Positions 7,697 to 15,295 of a DNA stretch of 64,000 nucleotides are shown here, piece by piece. Source of the DNA: VXYL01 sp963666465. GTDB lineage: Bacteria; Pseudomonadota; Gammaproteobacteria; Pseudomonadales; Azotimanducaceae. The DNA lies in contig OY762824.1 in the NCBI GenBank assembly GCA_963666465.1, positions 496,001 through 560,000 of the forward strand, read 5' to 3'. A program made the position numbers and the translations under genes. The notes below the pieces were generated by a model, which worked only from the letters and a program-made list of their open reading frames with translations, ran no database searches and was not told where the DNA came from. Numbering within the stretch: position 1 is the stretch's first letter; every line of letters starts with the position of its first letter.

Positions 7697-8677
7697 ATGT
7701 TCCTGATCGCTACCAACAAAACAGATTTGGCATGTGATTATCTGATCCTTGAGTTGCGGCGACGAGGAATCCCGTTCTTGCGCATGAACACGGAGGACTT
7801 CGGCGAACGGTTTTCCGTCGATCTTTACGTCAATGAACGGGAGAACGGGTTTCTTTTGAGGTCGACAGGTGCTTCTGAAGTAGCGTCCCACGAGATAGAC
7901 GCAGTTTACTTTCGGCAGATTCGACCACCTCGCATAGACGGGGTAGCCGAGAGCGACCGGAACTTTGCTCGTCGCGAAGCCAGCGAATGTCTGAGGTCCT
8001 TGTGGAGGCTCATCCCCGAGGAAAAGTGGGTCAACCACCCTCGACGGCTGTGGCTTGCTTCAAATAAGATAGAGCAGTTGACGATTGCACAGAGCCTAGG
8101 AATGCACATACCTTCCACGATTGTTACGTTAAATAAGGATACCATCGAATCCTTCCTGGCGGAACATGACGATCACGGGATTTGCAAGGCCGTGAAGCAT
8201 GGTTTTGTTCATCACGGGACGCATACTTCGATTGCAACTACGCAGCGTGTCGACAAAAGCTATATCGATACATTTGACGAATTTGCCCCAGTGCCTATGA
8301 TCTACCAGCCGGAGATACCTAAAGTTCACGATGTGCGCGTCACCGTGGTTGGCGAGCGAGTTTTCGCGACAGCGATACATTCCCAGGTCCACGCAGAGAC
8401 AGAAGTGGACTGGCGAGTGTGGGACCTATACGATTTCGACCTTAAGCACGAACGCGTGGACATGCCCAAGGACGTTGTCGAAGGATGCCGTCGCATTACG
8501 GCGTACTACGGACTCAAATATTCTGCAATTGACCTGGTACTTAGTACGGATGCGCATTACTATTTTCTGGAAATGAATCCCAATGGCCAGTGGGCTTGGG
8601 TAGAGCGGCTCACGGGGTATCCCATTCGCGCGGCGCTGTTGGAATGCGTGGGATATGGTGATGACCGGGTCGCTTGA
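7697..8677 (+). CDS. MvdD-like ATP-grasp ligase, graspetide (omega-ester/amide peptide) synthetase
   Basis: About 326 residues, the normal size for ATP-grasp peptide maturases. The N-terminal domain opens MFLIATNKTDLACDYLI and has the MvdC/MvdD-type segment DAVYFRQIRPPRI near residue 75. It then has ASNKIEQLTIAQSLGMHIP and a substrate/ATP region CKAVKHGFV. The C-terminal metal-binding motif is AIDLVLSTDAHYYFLEMN followed by PNGQW, giving the E-x-N-P-x-G-Q signature of this subfamily. It should activate Asp/Glu side chains of the precursors as acyl-phosphates and close ester or amide macrocycles in the cytoplasm. The order two precursors, ligase, membrane protein is typical of a small RiPP operon. 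No peptidase, acetyltransferase or ABC exporter is adjacent. The gene is intact and clearly lower in G+C than flanking genes, which suggests transfer. Confidence 0.9.
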   Translation: MFLIATNKTDLACDYLILELRRRGIPFLRMNTEDFGERFSVDLYVNERENGFLLRSTGASEVASHEIDAVYFRQIRPPRIDGVAESDRNFARREASECLRSLWRLIPEEKWVNHPRRLWLASNKIEQLTIAQSLGMHIPSTIVTLNKDTIESFLAEHDDHGICKAVKHGFVHHGTHTSIATTQRVDKSYIDTFDEFAPVPMIYQPEIPKVHDVRVTVVGERVFATAIHSQVHAETEVDWRVWDLYDFDLKHERVDMPKDVVEGCRRITAYYGLKYSAIDLVLSTDAHYYFLEMNPNGQWAWVERLTGYPIRAALLECVGYGDDRVA

Positions 8678-9296
8678 CGAAATCGAGCGGAAGCTATGTT
8701 CAGAATGCGAACCTGTTCTGACGCAGGCCCTACAGTTTGCGCTTCGGTGCAGGGAAAGGGAAATGACGCGTGGTCAAAGGGCAGAAACGCGGGCAACCGC
8801 GATGCTCGGGATTTTGGGGCTGATCGCGACGCTCGCGGTGGCACAAGCGAATGTGCTGGTAGATGTTCAAGGGGGGAGGCTCGCGCTTCTTGGGGTTATC
8901 TACTTGGCTTCCTTGGCATTCGTGGTCAGGGGCCTTTATTTTGCGATGGGGGTGCTCCGAGGGCGTATGGTCAATCAAATTAATTTGGAAAGCGTGTTCG
9001 ACTTTGGCGGACTGAACAGCAAGGATGCGCTGAGGAAGGAAACGGCGTGGTTGATCTGGGAAACTAGGGAACTAAGGCAGCCGAACAATGCTAAACTGTG
9101 GCGTCTTGACAGGTGCCAACGAAGCGGATTTGTTGCGGTCATCTTGCTAGGACTATTTGGCTTGGTGCTTTTCGCAGTAAAAAAGGGTGGATGGGATATC
9201 TCTGGGTGTTGGAGTGTGGTGTTTGGTGTGGTTGCGTTGCTGGTTTGGTTCTTCGAGAAAAACCTGTTCAACGCGATTCCTTGGTCGAGGGGTTGA
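8655..9296 (+). CDS. Four-helix membrane protein coupled to the graspetide ligase
   Basis: A 213-residue protein whose start (ATG 8655 or 8661) lies inside the end of the ATP-grasp gene, so the two are translationally coupled. A charged N-terminus (about residues 1-45) is followed by two hydrophobic helices (MLGILGLIATLAVA and LLGVIYLASLAFVVRGLYFA). A hydrophilic loop of about 60 residues comes next, then two more helices (VAVILLGLFGLVLFAV and VVFGVVALLVWFF). I recognise no family. The layout of two helix pairs around a cytoplasmic loop recalls SLATT-type proteins, but this is only a resemblance. Plausible roles are export, immunity or membrane delivery of the modified peptides. Confidence 0.7.
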   Translation: MVMTGSLDEIERKLCSECEPVLTQALQFALRCREREMTRGQRAETRATAMLGILGLIATLAVAQANVLVDVQGGRLALLGVIYLASLAFVVRGLYFAMGVLRGRMVNQINLESVFDFGGLNSKDALRKETAWLIWETRELRQPNNAKLWRLDRCQRSGFVAVILLGLFGLVLFAVKKGGWDISGCWSVVFGVVALLVWFFEKNLFNAIPWSRG

Positions 9297-9390
9297 TCTC
9301 GACTTGCGTATGGCCCCCTACGGCTCGTTTGGCTGGGCTGCGGTACGCGCTTTGATCAGCCGGTAAAATTTGGTCTTTCCCGGCAGCCTA

Positions 9391-10626
9391 GTAGTTCGTT
9401 TCTTGCATTCAATTACAAGTTGGCGATGCCGATGCATGATGTCGGCCCGGTCCAATCGAGGAGCGGGACATGGCGAGACGAACAGAGCGGGCGGCGCTGC
9501 AGTTGTCGGAGTCGGATCGGGAGATGCTGACGACATTGAGCCGCTCGGCGCCGGCGCGCGAGGCGACACGGGCGAAGGTGCTGCTGCGCCACGCCGCGGG
9601 GTTGTCGATCACACGGATTCAGCGCGAAGTCGGCGTGTCGCGCCCAACCATCCACAAATGCATCGACAAGGCATTGGCGGCGGGCGTGCGCGCGGGCTTG
9701 CGAGATCGTTGCCGTCGCCCGCGGGAACCGGAGATTCTGCCGGACGCGAAAGCGTGGGTGGTCGGCGTGGCCTGCCAGCAACCCAAGGCGCTGGGTCTGG
9801 CGGCGGAGTCGTGGACGTTGTCGGCATTGACCGCCCACGTGCGACGCGAAGCCGGGGCGGCCGGGTTTCCCCGCCTGTCGCGCGTCGGCAAGAGCGGCGT
9901 CTGGCGCATCCTGCAGGAGAGCGAACTGAAGCCGCACCGGGTGCGACACTGCCTGGAACGTCGCGACCCGGAGTTCGACCGCAAGATGCGCGAAGTCCTG
10001 ATGGTCTGTCGCGACGTTTTCCTGACGCCGGCGCAACCCGATGCCGCGACGCCGACCACCTGCACGGTGTCCGTGGACGAGAGGCCCGGCGTGCAGGCGA
10101 TCGGCGCCACCGCCCCGGACCTGCCGCCGGTGGCGGGGCGGCAGGCAACGCTGTCGCGCGACTGCGAGTGCGCGCGCCACGGCACGTTGTCGATTCTTGC
10201 CGCACTCGATCTGCGCACCGGCGAGACCATCGCCAATGTCGAGCCGAAGCATCGCGGCCGCGAGTTCGCCGCGTTGCTGGAGCGCCTGCATCGTCATTGT
10301 CCGGCCCCTGCCGTCATCCGCGTCGTCCTCGACAATCACTCCGCGCGCGTCTCCCGTGAAGCCATGGCGTGCCTGGCGACACGGCCCGGGCGCTTCGAAT
10401 GCGTGCACGCCCCGAAACACGGCTCCTGGCTGAACCTGATCGAGTGCGCCTTCTCGAAGATGGCTCGCACCTTCCTGCGTCACATTCGTGTCGCCTCCAC
10501 CGCCGAACTGAAGGTCCGCATCCTCCAGGGCGTTGCGGAAATGAACGAAGCTCCCGTCCAGTTGCGTTGGCGCAACTTCGACTTGGACATCGCCTGAAAC
10601 GTCAAGGTTTTAATGGAACGAACTAC
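9391..10626 (+). mobile_element. Complete IS630-family insertion sequence
   Basis: The ends gtagttcgttt... and ...aacgaactac form terminal inverted repeats and are flanked by TA on each side (9389-9390 and 10627-10628), the signature target duplication of IS630/Tc1-mariner elements. The 1236 bp element holds one intact transposase gene. Joining the flanks restores an open minus-strand frame, so it landed near the 3' end of the ATP-binding gene whose larger part is at 10629-11493. Confidence 0.92.
9470..10597 (+). CDS. IS630-family DDE transposase
   Basis: A full-length protein of 375 residues. It has an N-terminal helix-turn-helix region (LSITRIQREVGVSRPTIHKC) and a DDE core: the first Asp in TVSVDERPG, the second in VIRVVLDNHSAR, and the Glu in SWLNLIECAFSKM. 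It should cut and paste the element at TA dinucleotides. Because the frame and both ends are intact, the element may still be mobile. It is codirectional with the graspetide genes upstream, but the IS end separates them. Confidence 0.92.
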   Translation: MARRTERAALQLSESDREMLTTLSRSAPAREATRAKVLLRHAAGLSITRIQREVGVSRPTIHKCIDKALAAGVRAGLRDRCRRPREPEILPDAKAWVVGVACQQPKALGLAAESWTLSALTAHVRREAGAAGFPRLSRVGKSGVWRILQESELKPHRVRHCLERRDPEFDRKMREVLMVCRDVFLTPAQPDAATPTTCTVSVDERPGVQAIGATAPDLPPVAGRQATLSRDCECARHGTLSILAALDLRTGETIANVEPKHRGREFAALLERLHRHCPAPAVIRVVLDNHSARVSREAMACLATRPGRFECVHAPKHGSWLNLIECAFSKMARTFLRHIRVASTAELKVRILQGVAEMNEAPVQLRWRNFDLDIA

Positions 10627-10628
10627 TA

Positions 10629-11493
10629 GGTGCCGGGCATGTCGGCTGGGATTGCGGACTGGGTCGGTTCGGGCCGTCCAGAGGGGTCGTCTGATTGTCG
10701 CGAGGAATCGGTCGGCAATCGAGAATTCGGGTTCGTGCAGCCCGGCTTCGGCGCAGCGGTGGGTCATGTTGAGCATGCCGCTACCGAGGCGTTGGGTGTA
10801 CTCGGTCAGGTGCAGTGCGTCGCTGAGAAAGGGGTTGCTGGGGATTGAGCGATGTGCTTTGCGGAGCAATCGCAAAGTCAGGGACGAAGGCAGTGTGGCA
10901 GGATTGTGGACCTCTAGGCGGTCTGCGAACAGCATGACCTGGACGGGGCGATTGTTCGTAAAGTCCTTGTGCGCGACGGCGTTGACGATGGCCTCGGCCA
11001 TGACTTCCGCCGGAATCTCGTAGCTTCGGGGTGCGCGTGCGGTCTTGGATCGGGTGCCGATCCGGCGGTCGACTTTGCTGAGTACGAAATCGACCGCGTG
11101 ATCGATCAGCTCAAACACGGTGCCCGTGTAGGCTTGGTAGAACGGGATGGGTTCGACCACCTCAGTTCCGTGGAAGTGGGCGCACGTGACCTCCAAGGAT
11201 GGGACGAAGCGCTGGGGTTTTCGACCGAAGAGCAGCACGGCGGCGTTGGTGGGCAAGCCGTCATTGAGGAGATTCATGTGACGGAGTAGCTCCACCGGTG
11301 GAGTCCCCTCCGCAAGCGGGAAGTCCTTGACCGCGCGAGCCGTCCGGATGAATTGCTCCATGCGCTTGACGTCGAGGTCCTCGAAGGTTGCGTTCGGGCA
11401 TGTTCCCGCGTCGAATCGCACAGGCATTGCGGACATCCTTACACTCCGTGGCGGGTTCATTTTGGGGGGGCACGTCGTGTCCACCTTAGACAC
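10629..11493 (-). pseudogene. ATP-binding (AlbA_2/HATPase_c_4-like) protein fragment, cut by IS630
   Basis: The frame contains the C-terminal half of the ATP-binding regulator family that usually follows an AlbA_2/Schlafen domain. It has TNAAVLLFGRKPQRFVPS, a GHKL-type ATP-binding segment EAIVNAVAHKDFTNNRPVQV with the N-box, and QRLGSGMLNMTHRCAEAGL. The AlbA_2 domain expected at the N-terminus is absent; the frame begins with a GTG that overlaps the mod gene end. The IS630 insertion removes the last residues. Deleting the element restores the ending HLGCRERPNFTG with a stop at 9356-9358. The gene is therefore truncated at both ends. It trails restriction-modification locus A and may have belonged to it. 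Confidence 0.7.
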
Positions 11494-14476
11494 CGAACAC
11501 CTTCATTACCTCGTCCCCAAGGTGGTTGATTACCTTCACGGCGATTCGGCCCGTCGTGGGTTTGGGGAAGGGGTGGGAGGTGTCGCTGTTTAGGGATTGC
11601 CAGGCTTCGGGGTCGATTTCTGCCCTCAGGGTGGTTTTGAGGGATTTGTAGGGGTCGTTGGCGCCTAGGAAGTAGGCTTGGCGGACGAAGAAGCTCTCTT
11701 CGTTGTAGTCGGTGTCTACGAACCAGCAGGCTATGCCGTCGGTGTCGTCGCTGCGGACTTCGCCGGCGCTGGGGTCGAAGATGTCTACGCCCTTGATTTT
11801 CACCTGGAGCCAGTCCTGTTCGTCGTTGTTGGGGGACGGGGTGGGCGCGGCGGCGGGGAGGATGTCGATGTCGGGTTCGCCGAAGATGACGAAGAGGTTG
11901 GCGGTGTTGGTTTTCTTGAGGTCTTCGGCCATGTGGAGGTCGGCGTTCATGCGCGCCTTGAGGATGGGGATGCGGCCGAGCTTGTTGAACTCTGTGGCGT
12001 GGGCGTCGTAGTTGAAGGCGCAGGCGATGAGGGCGTCGAAGTTCGCGTCGGCGGCTTCGCGGACGGCGCGCACGAGGTCGTGGCGGGCGACGGTGCCGAA
12101 CTCCGGGCCGATGAAGATGCCGGCGCGCCTTTCCTTGGCGGTTTCGGTGGTGTCGCCGCCTTCGAGGTAGCGGCCTTCGGCGCAGACGAGATCGCCGGGC
12201 CAGGGTGTCAGGGAGGAAAAGGTGATGCGGCCGGCCTTCCTGGCCTGTTGCACGCCGGCGGTGCGGAGGTTTTCGAGCACCATGTGGCCAAAGTCGTGGC
12301 GGTGTGCGTCTGGGTCGATGACGTAGGTGGGCTTGGCGTCGGCGACGATCAGTTCGTCGTTTTCGTCGAAGGCGGCGAGGCGGTGGGGGGAGAGGCTTTC
12401 GACGGTGAAGGGGCCGGCCACGCGGATATTGGTTCGGTCCTCAAAGGGCTTGTCGTAGAGGGTTTCGTATTCGGCGCGGGCGGCGATGCAGGCGTCGATT
12501 TCGCGCTGGCGGGCGACGCGGGCTTCCCAGAAGCGGGCGTGCGCGTCTCCTGCGGTGTCGTTCCAGTCTTCGGCGGGCTCGCGGGGGACTTCCCATTCGA
12601 GCATGGCGCCGGCCGGGGCGGATTCGCCGGATGGCAATTCGACCGTGGTGTCGGATGGTGCTTGGAAGTCGATCTTCTCGCCTTTGCGACCGCCGGTTTC
12701 GACGGCGAGGGGCGTGGGGTGGCCGTGCAGGGCGGCGTTGAGGTCCTGCAATGCGGCTTCGACGGCGGGTTGTTTGGCCTCGTAGATCGTGTCGATTTCT
12801 GCGTTGTTGGCGATGGACTTGAGGGTGATGTGGGGGACGCGCTCATACACGAAGCCTTGGCGGATGTCGCTGTAGGTTGGGGCTTCGGATGGGGCTTTGC
12901 GGGAGAGTTCTGCCTCTTTGTGCTGGCCTTCGGTGCTGTCGGCCAAGAGGTAGAAGGGGTAGCGGGCGCCCATGACGCGGGAGCGGGCGAGGGCAAGGGC
13001 GACGCGGGAGGTGTCGATGGCGATCCAGCGGCGGCCCCATTGTTCGGCGACGTACGCGGTGGTGCCGGAGCCGCAGGTTGGGTCTAGGACAAGGTCACCA
13101 GGATCTGAGGCCATGAGGATGCATCGATGAATGACCTTGGTGTTGGTCTGTACGACATAGACCTTGTCCGCAGTGAATGAACCGGTCCCTACATCGGTCC
13201 AAACGTCGTTTATGGGTGCGACGTTGAAGTCACTGAGCTTGCGGATGTACTGTAGCGAGCCCTTTTGGGTGGTGTAAAGCCGGGTGGATGCTTGGAGTCA
13301 TGTCATACCGACGGAGTTCGTCTTCCAGCCGCCTTTGCCTGGACCCATCGCTCTGCCTTGATGAGATACATCGAATGTCGCGGTTTCGGGTGAGCTTTGG
13401 CTCGTCAGGTTGTCCGGGCGAAAGAGCGACTGATCGTCGGGCATCGAGCTCGGATCGTCTAGCTCCACCATCGCTGCTAGCCGTTGCGATCCGTCTTGAT
13501 GTAGCACTCTCCTGTAGAGCGAGGCACTCTGCATGTCCGCCTTCTCGAAATAGAGTTGCCGGTACTTGATTTGGTCCTTGTCCTTTGCGTACCAAAGGAC
13601 GTAGTCGTGGACCGAAGCCAGCGTCAGGGTGCCGCCACTCGGGCTTCCTGCACCGCTTGTGGTCTTCATGGCCACCTCCCCCACGAAAGCCGAGCTACCG
13701 AAAACCTCATCCATTACGGCACGCACCCGATGCACGTTCTCGTCCCCGATCTGGACGAAGATGCTCCCGCTCACAGTCAGGAGATCTCGTGCGACAGTGA
13801 GCCGGTCCCGCAGATACGTCAGATACGAGTGAATCCCATCCCGCCAAGTGTCCCGGAACGCCTTCACCTGCTCGGGTTCGCGAGTGATGTGGTCCGTCTT
13901 GTTGTCCTTCACGTCACGGCTGGCCGTGGACCACTGGAAGTTCGAGTTGAACTTGATCCCATACGGCGGGTCCACATAGATGCACTGCACCTTGCCGCGC
14001 AACCCCTCGCGTTCAGCCAGCGATGCCATCACCTGCAAGGAGTCGCCAAGGATCATGCGGTTCGACCAGTTGGCGTCGTGGCGGTAGAACTCCGTCTTCG
14101 CGTCGTCGTCCGGCAGGCCGTTGAAGTCGCCAAAGAGGTTGGCCTGGAAGCCGGGTTCGCCGCTTTCCTGCTCCTTGCGGACGGTGCGGCTGCGGCGGGC
14201 GAGATCGTCGATCAGAACCTTGGGGTGGACCTTCTCCTGAATGAAGAGCGGCGGCGCCGGCACGACGAGATCGGACCAGTCCTGCATGTCCTTGCCGCGC
14301 CAGACAAGCTGCGGATCGAGGTCTGGATTGCGGCGCTGGTAGGCGACCTGAATGGGGTGCTGGTCGTCCATCCCCAGCATTGGCTGGTATTCGGCCGTGG
14401 GAATGTTGCGCCGCTTCGCGCCGTCGTGGGTGATGGTCTCGACGGACTTGGACTTTCGCTTGGTTCGCTTGGCCAA
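11486..14476 (-). pseudogene. Mod A: type III-like DNA methyltransferase with in-frame TGA
   Basis: A 997-codon frame is interrupted only by TGA at codon 393 (13298-13300). Before it lie the catalytic motif YVDPPYGIKFNSNF and the region up to the target-recognition segment. After it the same frame carries VLDPTCGSGTTAYVAEQWG, the SAM-binding motif, and the long C-terminal domain. DPPY before the G-x-G motif is the beta-class order of type III Mod enzymes. Locus B has an uninterrupted paralogue (29068-31980). At the stop, B reads ERL and A reads T-stop-L, consistent with CGA to TGA. Both flanking halves look conserved, so the nonsense change is probably recent. An active full-length enzyme would need stop readthrough. 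Confidence 0.85.
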
Positions 14477-14485
14477 TTGCCTATC

Positions 14486-14689
14486 TCATACCCTGATTTC
14501 GATGCGCTTGCCCGCGCCAGCCGTGTCGGAGTGATCCGGCTCGACGGACAGGCAACCTTCGACCGCCTCGTAGAGGTTTGCCAGCAGTTCCTCGAACGAC
14601 TCGCCTTGCGTCGCGCAGCCGGGAATGGCGGGCACTTCGGCCCAGAGTCCGCCATCTTTGGCATCGTGAACTACGACTGTGAGTTTCAT
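14486..14689 (-). CDS. HicB-like small antitoxin-family protein
   Basis: A 67-residue protein with the HicB fold pattern: MKLTVVVHDAKDGGLWAEVP, then AIPGCATQGESFEELLANLYEA. This matches the partial RNase H-like domain of HicB antitoxins. No HicA-type toxin and no C-terminal DNA-binding region is present. It lies 9 bases upstream of mod A and 7 bases downstream of the DUF2283 gene, so it is cotranscribed with the restriction genes. Locus B lacks it. It may be a stranded antitoxin or a small adaptor. Confidence 0.7.
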   Translation of the reverse strand: MKLTVVVHDAKDGGLWAEVPAIPGCATQGESFEELLANLYEAVEGCLSVEPDHSDTAGAGKRIEIRV

Positions 14690-14696
14690 GGTCGCT

Positions 14697-14912
14697 TCAT
14701 CCCGCCCGTGTCGTGCGCAGGGGCAACGCCGTGGTCTCGATCGTCGTTAGATCGACGCGGGTTGATGCGTGGTCGATGTCGAAGCCGATGACGTGGCCGT
14801 TGGCGTCCAAATCGACGTTGAATCCGTCCGCGATCTCCAATGTCTCCGTCCCCGGGTCGCCCCTGAGTTCCATGTAGAGGCTATCGGTTTCCTCGTCGTA
14901 GTGGAACTTCAT
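14697..14912 (-). CDS. DUF2283-family small protein
   Basis: A 71-residue acidic protein beginning MKFHYDEETDSLYMELR, with DGFNVDLDANGHVIGFDID in the centre. This is the characteristic beta-rich pattern of DUF2283 (D-x-x-x-D-x-L-Y and V-x-L-D-x-x-G-x-I-x-G-x-E/D). Members often lie beside toxins such as DUF4258 proteins, and a role as antitoxin or adaptor has been suggested for the family. Here it follows the vapC-like frame by 4 bases and precedes the HicB-like gene, so it could be the antitoxin for the PIN protein. That is inference. Confidence 0.75.
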   Translation of the reverse strand: MKFHYDEETDSLYMELRGDPGTETLEIADGFNVDLDANGHVIGFDIDHASTRVDLTTIETTALPLRTTRAG

Positions 14913-14916
14913 TCGC

Positions 14917-15295
14917 TCAGGCTCCTTCGGCTTCCGGGTGCGCGATGCCGAGCTCTTCGGCGATGCCTCGGAGCCTTTTGTCGTGCGTCCATAGCGTTGT
15001 TCCGTCGCGAGCCAAGGTGGCGCCGAGCAGGTTGGCGTCGGTGTATCCGATGCCGCGGCCCATGAGTTGCCGGTCTTCGATCAACGCGAGCACGTCTTTG
15101 CCGGCCATGGTCTCCGCCACGGGGAGCGCCATGAGGTCGCGGAGCGCGGCTTTGCGGGCGCTCAGGTTGCCACATGCCAGTTCCCCGATCACCATCTCAT
15201 GGCACAGAACGTTGCGTGCTTCAAGCTGTGCGTTGAGGGCTGGGATGGGGGGTGCGCATGTGGTTGATCCAGACTGATGTGTCCACCAGGATCAT
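14917..15295 (-). pseudogene. VapC-like PIN-domain protein A, frameshifted
   Basis: The ATG (15295) overlaps the res A stop as ATGA. The product begins ILVDTSVWINHMRTP, with the first PIN Asp, then loses frame in a run of six C (15247-15252). It resumes as ALNAQLEARNVLCHEMVIGE, LACGN and DRQLMGRGIGYTDANLLGA. The intact counterpart at 28673-29047 shows that five C would keep the frame. The later motif GRGIGYTDANLL holds the second acidic cluster. The gene is therefore broken by one inserted base, unless ribosomes slip at the C-run. Like its paralogue it has no VapB beside it. Confidence 0.8.

Noticed and set aside
9297..9390. IS630 transposase as part of the graspetide operon
   Set aside because: It lies inside clear terminal inverted repeats with TA duplications, so it is an independent element.
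11678..13087. Long plus-strand frame opposite Mod A
   Set aside because: It is a low-complexity Gly/Val/Ala-rich antisense shadow of the methyltransferase gene, which is conserved.
13298..13300. In-frame TGA in Mod A read as selenocysteine
   Set aside because: The intact paralogue has Arg at this place, the position is not catalytic, and no Cys partner motif or clear SECIS-like hairpin follows; CGA to TGA is simpler.
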